Shown: positions 45,189-52,959 of the stretch, one piece after another
Numbering within the stretch: the stretch's first letter is position 1
Layout: every line of letters begins with the position of its first letter
Assembly: GCF_004353825.1 (NCBI RefSeq)
Contig: NZ_SMNA01000011.1
Span: 1-64,000 of the forward strand
Reading direction: 5' to 3'
Origin: Occultella glacieicola
GTDB taxonomy: Bacteria; Actinomycetota; Actinomycetes; Actinomycetales; Beutenbergiaceae
DNA length: 64,000 bases
Notes under the pieces: generated by a model
Told to the model about the DNA's origin: nothing
What the model saw: the letters and a program-made list of their open reading frames with translations, nothing else
Database searches by the model: none
Translations under genes and position numbers: made by a program

Positions 45189-46285
45189 CCCAGCCTCGGC
45201 AGCCGTTGACCGACCGGCGCCAGCGTGAGGTGCTCGGCCGGGGTCTCCTGGTACCAGTACGCGGTCGAGGACAGGTCGTCGCTCCGCCGGTTCGCGTGCC
45301 CGTGCTCGATGGTGACCCGGATCGACGTGGTGAACGGCACCGGGTCCTCGATGTGGAACCGGTACGTCGAGACCTGACCGGACCAGTTCTCCCCGCCGGC
45401 CAGGGTGATGCCGTGGTACGGCGCGCTGTAGCTCTCCGACGGGCACCAGGCCGTGTTGAAGTAGTCCTCGGTGCCGGTGCCGTGCAGGCTCGGTGGCCAC
45501 GTCTCGCCGTCGACGAAGATCATGTCGTCGCCCTCGCCGTACCAGTTCCACTCGGCGGTGTGGCGCAGGTTCGTCACGTTCAGGACGCAGCCGACGTAGT
45601 GCCCGCGGCCGGATGTCTGCAGGATCGTGTAGTTGCCCTCGCCGGTCAGGTTCGGCCCCTCGAACAGCAGCTCGGAGTTCGTCAGGCCTGCCGCAGTGGT
45701 CTCGTCCAGGCCGGCCGTCGGGTTCTCCCGGTTCCAGGACGCGTGGAACCGCCCGAGTCCGTCCTCGAGGGCGTCGAACGCGTCGTAGTCGATGTAGTAG
45801 TAGAACCAGAGCACCTCCTCGCTGCACTCGCTGATGATCTCGAATCGGGCGCGGGTCGCGAACGGCATATGGAAGAACGAGTTCAGGGCCTTGCCGTCCT
45901 GCGGGCTCATCTGCAGCGGCGCCGACGCGTAGTTCACGGTGCGCCCGTGCCCCACCCCGAAGAAGTCCCCGAGCGGCACCAGCACCGACGGGTGCGGCGA
46001 GTCGTCCCAGTAGACGGCGAGCACCAGCTTGCGCAGGAAGTCGCGGTCGGCGCTGTCCGGCGTCGGCGCGTCCCGAGGCGCCACCGTCATCCAGATGTGG
46101 TTGACCGAGCCGGCGCCACGCAGGTCGGCCAGCTCGACCCGCTCGCCGGGGTGCAGCGTGAGCCGGTCCTCGTTGCCGCCGGACCGGTCCCAACTGGACG
46201 CGCGCAGGCGCCGGTGCGTGCGCAGCCGCGGCAGGTCGCGCAGGCTGCTGCCGTACGGGCCGTAACCCCCGGTCGCGATCGCCAT
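45185..46285 (-). CDS. DUF2961 / GH172 glycoside hydrolase
   Basis: A 366-aa protein of the DUF2961 family (GH172; exo-acting furanosidases). N-terminal SSWDRSGGNEDRLTLHPGE, VPLGDFFGVGHG near 110, the strongly conserved GTGTEDYFNTAWCPSESY near 235 containing a candidate catalytic Glu, and GLYAS-type elements replaced by SAPYHGITLAGGENW. No signal peptide, so cytoplasmic. ATG 46285 chosen for GAGAGGAA 5 nt upstream over in-frame ATGs at 46300 and 46309. Predicted exo-D-arabinofuranosidase acting on imported oligosaccharides. Confidence 0.85.
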   Translation of the reverse strand: MAIATGGYGPYGSSLRDLPRLRTHRRLRASSWDRSGGNEDRLTLHPGERVELADLRGAGSVNHIWMTVAPRDAPTPDSADRDFLRKLVLAVYWDDSPHPSVLVPLGDFFGVGHGRTVNYASAPLQMSPQDGKALNSFFHMPFATRARFEIISECSEEVLWFYYYIDYDAFDALEDGLGRFHASWNRENPTAGLDETTAAGLTNSELLFEGPNLTGEGNYTILQTSGRGHYVGCVLNVTNLRHTAEWNWYGEGDDMIFVDGETWPPSLHGTGTEDYFNTAWCPSESYSAPYHGITLAGGENWSGQVSTYRFHIEDPVPFTTSIRVTIEHGHANRRSDDLSSTAYWYQETPAEHLTLAPVGQRLPRLG

Positions 46286-46327
46286 CTGATTCCTCTCCAT
46301 CGAGTCCATGTCCCGCACCCGCCCGGC

Positions 46328-47254
46328 TCAGGTCCGCGCCGGTGTGCCGGCCAGGTCGAGCACCTCGGCCCGGCGCGGCGCGGACGCCGCACCCCCGCGT
46401 CGGGTCACGGAGACGGCGGCCGCGGCGTTCGCGAAGGCCACCGCCTCGGTGATCGGGTCGCCGGCGGCCAGGCGGGCGCCCAGGCTGCCGCAGAACGCGT
46501 CCCCCGCCCCGATCGTGTCCAGCACGTCGACCCGGAGCCCGGGCACGTGGACCTCGCCCCGGCCCGGTTCGAGGACGAGCGCACCGTCCGGTCCGAGGGT
46601 GACGATCAGCGCGTAGGACCGGCCCGCGGCCGCCCGGCGGGCCACGTCCAGGACCAGCTCGTCGGCGCGGGCCCCGGTCAGCTGTCGCAGCTCCGGCTCG
46701 TTCGGGACGAGGACGTCGACGGCGTCCGCCAGGTCCGCCGGGACGGTCGCCGCCGGCGCCGGGTTCAGCACGACGCGTACGCCCGCGGCCCGGGCGATCC
46801 GGGCGGCCCGCACGGTGGCGTCCATCGGCAGTTCGAGTTGCAGGAGCAGCACGGTCGCGGACTCGATCCGGGCACGGGCCGCCTCGACGTCGGCGACCGT
46901 GACGGCCAGGTTCGCCCGGGGGATCACGATGATCGAGTTCTGGCCGGTCTCGTCCAGCACCGGCAGGCCGACGCCGGTGCCGTGCTCGGGATCGCTGCTC
47001 ACGTCGGTGGCACCGATCCCCTCGGCGCCGAGGAACTCGCGGAACTCGGCCGCGAACAGGTCCTCGCCGAGGCGCCCGATCACCGCGGTCGTGGCGCCCG
47101 CACGCGCCGCCGCGACCGCCTGGTTGAAGCCCTTGCCGCCGACGAACGTGGCGAACTGGCTCCCGATCAGGGTCTCACCCGGGCCGGGGCGCCGCGGTGC
47201 GGTGGCCACCAGGTCGTACATGAAGGAGGCCAGGACACAGACGTCGGCGCTCAC
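46328..47254 (-). CDS. Ribokinase-family (PfkB) sugar kinase, predicted D-arabinose kinase
   Basis: A 308-aa PfkB kinase. FVGGKGFNQAVAAARAGA near residue 38 is the ribokinase substrate motif, and DTIGAGDAFCGSLGARL near 245 holds the catalytic Asp and anion hole. Overlaps the SIS gene by GTGA. Ribokinases phosphorylate the 5-OH of D-ribose and some accept D-arabinose. Paired with an arabinose-5-phosphate-isomerase-like enzyme and arabinan hydrolases, phosphorylation of D-arabinose to D-arabinose 5-phosphate is the most economical reading. Ribose as substrate is the alternative. Confidence 0.9.
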   Translation of the reverse strand: MSADVCVLASFMYDLVATAPRRPGPGETLIGSQFATFVGGKGFNQAVAAARAGATTAVIGRLGEDLFAAEFREFLGAEGIGATDVSSDPEHGTGVGLPVLDETGQNSIIVIPRANLAVTVADVEAARARIESATVLLLQLELPMDATVRAARIARAAGVRVVLNPAPAATVPADLADAVDVLVPNEPELRQLTGARADELVLDVARRAAAGRSYALIVTLGPDGALVLEPGRGEVHVPGLRVDVLDTIGAGDAFCGSLGARLAAGDPITEAVAFANAAAAVSVTRRGGAASAPRRAEVLDLAGTPART

Positions 47255-47874
47255 GAGGACACCTGCCGTGAGCCGGGCCCGAGCAGCTTCTGTCCGAGCG
47301 CCCCGCTCGGATGGCGTTCGCCGAACTGCTCCGAGGTGAACCCGGAGAGCGTCATCAGCGCGATCGCGAGCGCGTCGCCCACGGCGAGCGTCGACACCGC
47401 CGAGGCCGTCGGGGCGAGCCCGAGCGGATCCGCCTCACCGTCCACGGAGATGTCGAGGGTCACCCTCGCGAAGAACGCCAGGGGCGAGGCCGGGTCCCGG
47501 GTCATGGCGATGATCGGCACGCCCCACGCCGTCAGCATGTTCGCGAACTCGCACACCTCCACGGTCTCGCCGGAGTTCGAGATCAGGATCGCGACGTCAC
47601 CGGGCGTGGCGGCGCCGGAGTCGCCGTGCAGGGCCTCGCCGGCGTGGACGAACTGGGCCGGGGTGCCGGTGCTGGAGAGCGTCGCCGCGATCTTGCGGGC
47701 GATGTGGCCGGACTTGCCGAGACCGGAGACCAGGACCCGCCCGTGGGAGGCCCGGATCAGGGTGATCGCTGCCCCCAGGGTGGGCTCGACGAGGTCCGCC
47801 GTGCGGGCGATCGAGCGGGACTCGATCAGCATGGCGGAGCGGGCTGCGGCGAGGGCGTCGGCGATGGTGACCAC
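47251..47874 (-). CDS. SIS-domain sugar isomerase, KdsD/GutQ-like (arabinose-5-phosphate isomerase)
   Basis: A 207-aa SIS-domain protein without CBS domains. It has VSGLGKSGHIARKIAATLSS, HAGEALHGDSG, ISNSGETVEVCEF and SAVSTLAVGDALAIALM, the pattern of KdsD/GutQ arabinose-5-phosphate isomerases. It would convert D-arabinose 5-phosphate to D-ribulose 5-phosphate, entering the pentose phosphate pathway. This actinobacterium is not expected to make KDO, so a catabolic role fits. First gene of the eight-gene operon; GTG at 47874. Confidence 0.88.
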   Translation of the reverse strand: MVTIADALAAARSAMLIESRSIARTADLVEPTLGAAITLIRASHGRVLVSGLGKSGHIARKIAATLSSTGTPAQFVHAGEALHGDSGAATPGDVAILISNSGETVEVCEFANMLTAWGVPIIAMTRDPASPLAFFARVTLDISVDGEADPLGLAPTASAVSTLAVGDALAIALMTLSGFTSEQFGERHPSGALGQKLLGPGSRQVSS

Positions 47875-47936
47875 GGTGTCTCTCAGTGCCTCTCAGTGCG
47901 TCGGTGCATGAGTGTGACCAGGTGTCGATCAGTGGC

Positions 47937-47995
47937 GGTAAACGATTACTGGTAATCGATTACTCGAGGGTAGGCGGACGACCTGCGGATGTCAA
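47937..47995 (-). promoter_or_regulatory. Promoter with tandem LacI operators for the arabinan operon
   Basis: On the minus strand TTGACA (47995-47990) is followed after 17 nt by TACCCT (47972-47967). Directly downstream lie GGTAATCGATTACT (47951-47964, containing the perfect palindrome GTAATCGATTAC) and an adjoining degenerate copy GGTAAACGATTACT (47937-47950). The operators cover the expected transcription start, so repression by the nearby LacI is predicted. The same palindrome precedes the other transcript at 52062-52073. Confidence 0.8.
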
Positions 47996-48066
47996 CGCCT
48001 CCGGTGCCGCTCGTGGATAACGATCCGCTAACCGACCGCTCGGGCGGCAGCCGCGGACGGCCGGGT

Positions 48067-49137
48067 TCAGAGGATCTCGAGCTGGTCCACGGTCGGAGTC
48101 GGCGGGCGGGCCGCACTCGGCGCATCCAGGTAGAACAGCGCGGTCGAGGCGATGTCGTCGCGCAGCGGGAGGTACCGGCCGCCGGTGCGCCAGCCGAGGG
48201 CCTGGATGTCCACGGTGAGGTCGGTCTCGAAGTGGATCGGGTCCGGCACGTGCCAGCGGTACATGCCGAACCGTTGCTGGGAGGCGTAGAGCCCGTCCGG
48301 ACGCAGTACCTGGTGCAGGCCGAGATAGGGGGTCGTGAACTCCGTGTAGCCCTGCCCGGGCACGTCGAAGTTCCACGCTCCCCCGATGTAGTCCTCGGTG
48401 CCCGTGCCACAGATCGTCGGGTACGGCTCCGCCTGCGCCGCGTCCCCGTCGAGGTAGAACTTGATCTCGCCCTCACCCCACCACCCGGTGGAGTTCACAC
48501 CCCAGGCGAGATAGGTGCCGACGTACTGGCCGCGGCCGCGGACGTCGTCGAGCAGCACGTGCGTGGCTCGGTCCGGCAGCGGGTTGCTGCGCCGCCACTG
48601 CGCGTGCAGCCGCCCGGTGCCGACTTCGTCGCCGCCGTCGGTATAGGTGACCTGGAAGTACACGATCACGGGCTCGGGGCCGAGGTTCTCGATGCTCAGC
48701 CGGGCACCGTCGGCGAACGGCATCGGCCAGTACGAGTTGAAGCCTCCGTGCGGGTTCGCGGCCACCATCGCCGAGCTGAGCTGAGCGAACGCGCCCCAAC
48801 CCTGACCGAAGAAGTCCCCGACCGGCACCTCGATCGCGGGTTCGGACGCCCCATCCCAGTACCCGCGCAGCAGCAGCCGGCGCCAGTTGTCGGTGTGGGT
48901 GGTGAGCCAGAGGTGGGTGATCCGCCCGGACCCGGTGATCCGGGCCAGGTCGTACGTCTGCCCGGGCTCGATCCGCACGCTCGGGGAGACCTTCCAGCCG
49001 ACGCCCAGGTCGCGGGCCGCCTCGGCACCGGTGCCCTCGGTGGCCCGGCCACCGCCGCCCTTGGCGCCGTCGGGGTTCTCCGGGCTGATCGAACGGGTCC
49101 GCACGTCGCGGAGCGCGGCCAGGTCGCTGTTGAACAT
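48067..49137 (-). CDS. Second DUF2961 / GH172 glycoside hydrolase
   Basis: A 356-aa DUF2961 protein. Family hallmarks: HLWLTTHTDNWRRLLLRGYWDG, VPVGDFFGQGWGAF near 103, ICGTGTEDYIGGAWNFD near 225 with the candidate catalytic Glu, and YRWHVPDPIHF near 285. No signal peptide. It is only distantly similar to the GH172 at 45.2 kb, so the two probably cut different linkages or ends. Last gene of the DUF4185 / lacI / GH172 transcript. Confidence 0.85.
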   Translation of the reverse strand: MFNSDLAALRDVRTRSISPENPDGAKGGGGRATEGTGAEAARDLGVGWKVSPSVRIEPGQTYDLARITGSGRITHLWLTTHTDNWRRLLLRGYWDGASEPAIEVPVGDFFGQGWGAFAQLSSAMVAANPHGGFNSYWPMPFADGARLSIENLGPEPVIVYFQVTYTDGGDEVGTGRLHAQWRRSNPLPDRATHVLLDDVRGRGQYVGTYLAWGVNSTGWWGEGEIKFYLDGDAAQAEPYPTICGTGTEDYIGGAWNFDVPGQGYTEFTTPYLGLHQVLRPDGLYASQQRFGMYRWHVPDPIHFETDLTVDIQALGWRTGGRYLPLRDDIASTALFYLDAPSAARPPTPTVDQLEIL

Positions 49138-49181
49138 GAGGCCTCACATCTGTGTCGGGAGCGGTCGAGGGGGATCGGATC

Positions 49182-50198
49182 TCAGGCGGCCGAGGTAGTA
49201 CCCCGGACGAGCAGGTGCGGCGGCAGCAACAGGTGGACCGGTTCGCTGGCCGGGTCCGCGGCGAGGGCCACCAGACGCTCAGCGGCCCGGGTGCCCATCT
49301 CCTCGACCGGCTGGGCCACCAGCGTCACCGCCGGGCTGACCATCTGGGTCCAGCGATCGTCGTCGACTCCCACGAGCGAGATCTCGTCCGGCATCCGCAG
49401 CCCGCTGGCCTGCACACCCCGGTAGGCGCCGGTGGTCAGCGGTCCGTTCATGGCGAAGATCGCGTCCGGGTGGTTGCGCGGGTCCGCGAGCGCGGCCCGC
49501 ACCGCGGCCTCGGCGTCGTCGATCTTGAGGTCGGTGCGCACCATCCGGGCCGGGTCGAGGGTCAGCCCGGCGCCGGTGAGCGCCTGCCGCACGCCCTGGA
49601 GGCGGTCCTCCGTGGTGCTCACGCCGGAGGGGCCCGCCAGGCACATGATGTCGCGGTGGCCGAGCTCGAGCAGGTGCTCGGTGGCGAGCCGGCCGGCCTC
49701 GACGTTGTCCAACAGGATCGTGTCCCCGGTGAAGTCGTGCACGCGCCGGTCGACCACGACGGTCGGCACCTGCGCGGCGAGCAGCGCGCTCAGGTCGGAC
49801 GTCGCCTCGGAGGTCACCGAGACCACCACGCCGGCCATCCGCTGGGCCACGGCCGTGGTCAGGTAGCTGCGCTCCCGGTCGAGTTGCTCATCGGTATTGC
49901 AGAGCATCACCGAGATCCCCGAGCGCACGGCGACATGTTCGACCGCTGTCACCAGCGAGGTGAAGAACGGGTTCTGCACATCGGAGACGATCGCGGCCCA
50001 GACGTCCGCCCGCTGGCGCCGCAGGGCCCGGCCGTTCGGGTTCGGGACGTACCGGGTGACCTCGGCGGCGCGCCGCACCCGGGCGGCCAGCTCGGGGTCG
50101 ACGGAGCCCAGGCCGTTGAGCACCCGGGACACGGTGGCCGTGGAGACCCCGGCCTCCCGCGCGACGTCCGTGATCCGCACCGCCCGCTGCCCGTTCAT
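49182..50198 (-). CDS. LacI-family regulator of the arabinan locus
   Basis: A 338-aa repressor: helix-turn-helix RITDVAREAGVSTATVSRVLNG, hinge NPNGRALRRQRAD, then a sugar-binding core. ATG 50198 overlaps the stop of the preceding gene (ATGA). It sits in the middle of one of the two transcripts that share the palindrome GTAATCGATTAC, so it is the natural candidate to bind it and to repress both. The inducer would be an arabinan-derived sugar. Confidence 0.93.
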   Translation of the reverse strand: MNGQRAVRITDVAREAGVSTATVSRVLNGLGSVDPELAARVRRAAEVTRYVPNPNGRALRRQRADVWAAIVSDVQNPFFTSLVTAVEHVAVRSGISVMLCNTDEQLDRERSYLTTAVAQRMAGVVVSVTSEATSDLSALLAAQVPTVVVDRRVHDFTGDTILLDNVEAGRLATEHLLELGHRDIMCLAGPSGVSTTEDRLQGVRQALTGAGLTLDPARMVRTDLKIDDAEAAVRAALADPRNHPDAIFAMNGPLTTGAYRGVQASGLRMPDEISLVGVDDDRWTQMVSPAVTLVAQPVEEMGTRAAERLVALAADPASEPVHLLLPPHLLVRGTTSAA

Positions 50199-52045
50199 GG
50201 CGCGATCCTCGCACCCTCGCCGTAGACCGCCAGCTCCGACACCGACGTGTAGCCCGCCCAGCCGCCCGCGCGACCTCCCAGCCGGACGCCGGTGCTGATC
50301 TGGGCCGGCACGGTGAATGTGTACGTCCTGGTGCCGGTGGCGGTCCAGTCCGCCGGGTAGGGCGGTTCCACGACGGCCGGCACCTCCACCCAGTCCGCGC
50401 CGCGGCGCACCTGCACCCGGGGCGGCGCGTCGAACCAGCCGGCGCCGTAGTCGTGTGGCCCGGAGGTGAACTCGAGTCGCTCGATCCGCACCGGCTCCGG
50501 CCAGGTGTATCCCCAGTACTCGGCGTCCTTGCGCAGCCCGTTCCAGGAGTCCTCGGCCCGGTCGGTGCTGCCGTCGTTGAGCACCTCGATGCGTCCGGAG
50601 CGGCAGGCGGTGGCGATCGCGCGGACGCCGGGCGCGGTGGCGAGATTGCCGGCGTCGGGCTCGGAGACGGTGTCGGCGCCGCGGGCCGGCGGTGCGGTCC
50701 GCGCGGCCAGGGCCGCCGGGTCCGTGCGGGGCATCGGGTCCAGTCGCAGCGGCCGCAGCGAGAAGTGGTAGCTCGAGCCGCCGTGGGTGGAGGCTCCGAC
50801 GAACCAGTTCGACTGGACCCACGCGTCCCGGCCGTCCTCACTGAGGAACTTGCTCGGGATCGTGGTGGCGTACCCGCCGTGCCGCGGCTCGGCGGACCGC
50901 GGCCCGGACCAGGGGAACGGGCCGAAATCATGGCTCAGGAACGGGCGCCAGGGGCCCCACGGCGTCGGCGACTCGTAGAACTCGAACGTGAACTCGGTCC
51001 AGGACGAGTACAGGTACCGGTCCAGGCCCGGGTTGTAGACGATCCCGCCCTGGGCGAGCACAGAGCCGGGGACCGGTGCCGGTGCCATCGGCACCGGCAC
51101 CGCGGTACCGACCCGGCGGGTGTCGGTCAGGACCGGGACGCGGTCGGTGAGGACGGACGAGAAGGTGGGGACGTCGTCGGGCCCGGTGCCGGCGAAGAAC
51201 TCCCAGGTGGAGCGGTCCAGGACGGAGGCCGCGGGGACCCGGGCCAGGTACAGGTCCTGCGGGTCCGGCACGACGCCCGAGTAGGAGGTGCGCCAGTTGT
51301 GGTCGAGGCCGTAGGCGTAGACGAAGGCGGCCGGGTCCGGCTCACCCGGGCCGACGGTGCCGGCGGTGGCGCGGAGCACGGCGGCGCGGCGGTTGCTCTG
51401 CCCGAAATCGAGGAACATGATCGTGGTGAACTCGTCGGTGAACATGGCCCGCTCGGGTGCGGTCCAGGTGCGCCCGTAGTCGCGGGAGCACACGACGCCG
51501 GCGGCGGGCGCGGTGTTGAACGTGTCCGGCGAGGCCCCGCAGCGCAGGTCCTGCACGGCCAGGTAAAGCTCGTCACGGCCGTCCCCGTCGCCGTCCACGG
51601 CGACCATGCCGGTCGGCTTGCTGTTGAACCGCTCCGGGTCGGTCCAGACCGGGGCGACCTCCCGGCCCGCCGCCAGCCGTTGCCCGGTCAGGCCCGTACG
51701 CGGGTCCCCGTCGACGCGGTTGATCACGAGGTCGGACCACGGACCGTCCGAGAAGCCGAGCCCGTCCCCGCACGCGGCATAGAGGGCGCCGTCGTCGGCC
51801 CAGGCGCTCGGCCAGAGGTCGCCGTCGCTCGGCGAGGAGACGCCGGCCGCGTAGGACACCGCGGCGACCGCGAAGAAGTCCGACGGCGGGGGCACGGTCC
51901 CGGGGGCACCGTCGCCGGGGCGGTGGCTGCCCCGGGCGTCGCGCGCGCCGCCTGTGCCGACTGTGCCGACGGTGCCACCCGCGCCGCCTGTGTCACCTGT
52001 GCCGAACAAGCCGGGCACGCCGGGGAACTCCTCGGGCTGGGTCAC
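50195..52045 (-). CDS. DUF4185-like protein with C-terminal discoidin-like domain
   Basis: A 616-aa protein. Residues about 55-420 form a DUF4185-type propeller (SSPSDGDLWPSAWADDGALYAACGDG at the start; GGIVYNPGLDRYLYSSWTEF and ESPTPWGPW later; PSKFLSEDGRDAWVQSNWF). Residues about 460-610 look like an F5/8 type C (discoidin) carbohydrate-binding domain. The glycine-rich N-terminus has no signal peptide, unlike the lipoprotein DUF4185 at 44 kb. It may act inside the cell on imported oligosaccharides or use an unusual export route. GTG 52045 follows GGAGG. Confidence 0.72.
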   Translation of the reverse strand: MTQPEEFPGVPGLFGTGDTGGAGGTVGTVGTGGARDARGSHRPGDGAPGTVPPPSDFFAVAAVSYAAGVSSPSDGDLWPSAWADDGALYAACGDGLGFSDGPWSDLVINRVDGDPRTGLTGQRLAAGREVAPVWTDPERFNSKPTGMVAVDGDGDGRDELYLAVQDLRCGASPDTFNTAPAAGVVCSRDYGRTWTAPERAMFTDEFTTIMFLDFGQSNRRAAVLRATAGTVGPGEPDPAAFVYAYGLDHNWRTSYSGVVPDPQDLYLARVPAASVLDRSTWEFFAGTGPDDVPTFSSVLTDRVPVLTDTRRVGTAVPVPMAPAPVPGSVLAQGGIVYNPGLDRYLYSSWTEFTFEFYESPTPWGPWRPFLSHDFGPFPWSGPRSAEPRHGGYATTIPSKFLSEDGRDAWVQSNWFVGASTHGGSSYHFSLRPLRLDPMPRTDPAALAARTAPPARGADTVSEPDAGNLATAPGVRAIATACRSGRIEVLNDGSTDRAEDSWNGLRKDAEYWGYTWPEPVRIERLEFTSGPHDYGAGWFDAPPRVQVRRGADWVEVPAVVEPPYPADWTATGTRTYTFTVPAQISTGVRLGGRAGGWAGYTSVSELAVYGEGARIAP

Positions 52046-52060
52046 TCCGCCTCCGATGCC

Positions 52061-52108
52061 GGTAATCGATTACGCACAATCTACCCACACCCGGCGCACC
52101 GAGTTCAA
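52061..52108 (-). promoter_or_regulatory. Promoter and LacI operator of the DUF4185 / lacI / GH172 transcript
   Basis: The perfect palindrome GTAATCGATTAC lies at 52062-52073, 16 nt before the start codon. On the minus strand TTGAAC (52108-52103) and TAGATT (52083-52078) could be -35 and -10 (spacing 19). The layout matches the promoter at 47.97 kb. Confidence 0.72.
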
Positions 52109-52182
52109 CGCCCACCAGCGCGGGGCGGCCAGCATGACGGCGGTGGCCATGCCGGCCGCGTGCGCCCGGTCGTCGTCGACTG

Positions 52183-52959
52183 CTACCGTCCGGAGTTCGG
52201 CGCGCCGGTGGCGTCGGGCCCGATCACGTCGTCCGGGAGCACAAGACCGCGGTCCACGAAGGTGGCCGTGAGCGCCGCGGCCACCACGCCTGGATCGCTG
52301 ATGCCGGTCTCGGCGGCCACGGAGGAGGTCACCGCCGGGTCCACGTCCTGCTCGAGTGCGGCCGCGCAGGCGGCCGTGACCGACGCGAGCGGCCCGGTGT
52401 CACCGACCTGGATCACCGAACTCACCTGCCAGGCGTTTCGGGACACCCGCTGGGCGGTGCCACTGATCTTGACCACGCCGCGGGCGTTCACACTGAACTC
52501 GCCCGGACAGTACTCCGCGGGCACAGGTCCGACCCGGGCGTCGATACCGAGCCCCGCGAACACCTCGACCAAGGCGTCGGTGTGAGCCGCGAACCGCTCC
52601 CGCGGACCGATCCGGGCCACCGGGTCCGCCCCGTAGTGCTCCACCACGAGGCTGCCCCGATGCAGCGGCGCGAAGGCGCCGCCGACCGGTCGCACGACCG
52701 GCCGGAAGCTCGCGGCCCGGGCGACCTCGACGGCCGCGGCATAGCCGGGGTGCAACTGGTCACGCCGGCTGAACGCCAGGATCCGGCCGGGCCTGCGCAG
52801 GTGCAGCAGGCGCACCGGACCGGTCGCCTCGTGCAACCGGTGCAGGAGGGCGGGCACGTGGCCGAACGGGTCGTCCGGGTCGGCCCCCGCGAGTTCCGCA
52901 CGCCGGTGCGCGAGGAACTGCTCGGTCCGCTCCCCCGGTGGCGCGCCGTCCGGGGTCAC
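52183..52959 (-). CDS. Lipoate-protein ligase A family protein
   Basis: A 258-aa protein of the BPL/LPL catalytic fold. PVVRPVGGAFAPLHRGSLVVEHYG near residue 88 corresponds to the RxxGGGxxxH-type ligand loop of LplA, with changes, and GVVKISGTAQRVSRNAWQVSS near 158 to the conserved lysine motif. It may attach lipoate or octanoate to carrier domains, or be an amidotransferase or divergent member. GTG 52959 overlaps the upstream membrane-protein gene by GTGA. Confidence 0.8.
   Translation of the reverse strand: MTPDGAPPGERTEQFLAHRRAELAGADPDDPFGHVPALLHRLHEATGPVRLLHLRRPGRILAFSRRDQLHPGYAAAVEVARAASFRPVVRPVGGAFAPLHRGSLVVEHYGADPVARIGPRERFAAHTDALVEVFAGLGIDARVGPVPAEYCPGEFSVNARGVVKISGTAQRVSRNAWQVSSVIQVGDTGPLASVTAACAAALEQDVDPAVTSSVAAETGISDPGVVAAALTATFVDRGLVLPDDVIGPDATGAPNSGR

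Noticed and set aside
41589-45209. 1200-codon plus-strand open frame across the ABC importer genes
   Set aside because: Translation is Arg/Gly/His/Val-biased with no domain; it crosses the boundaries of four clear minus-strand genes.
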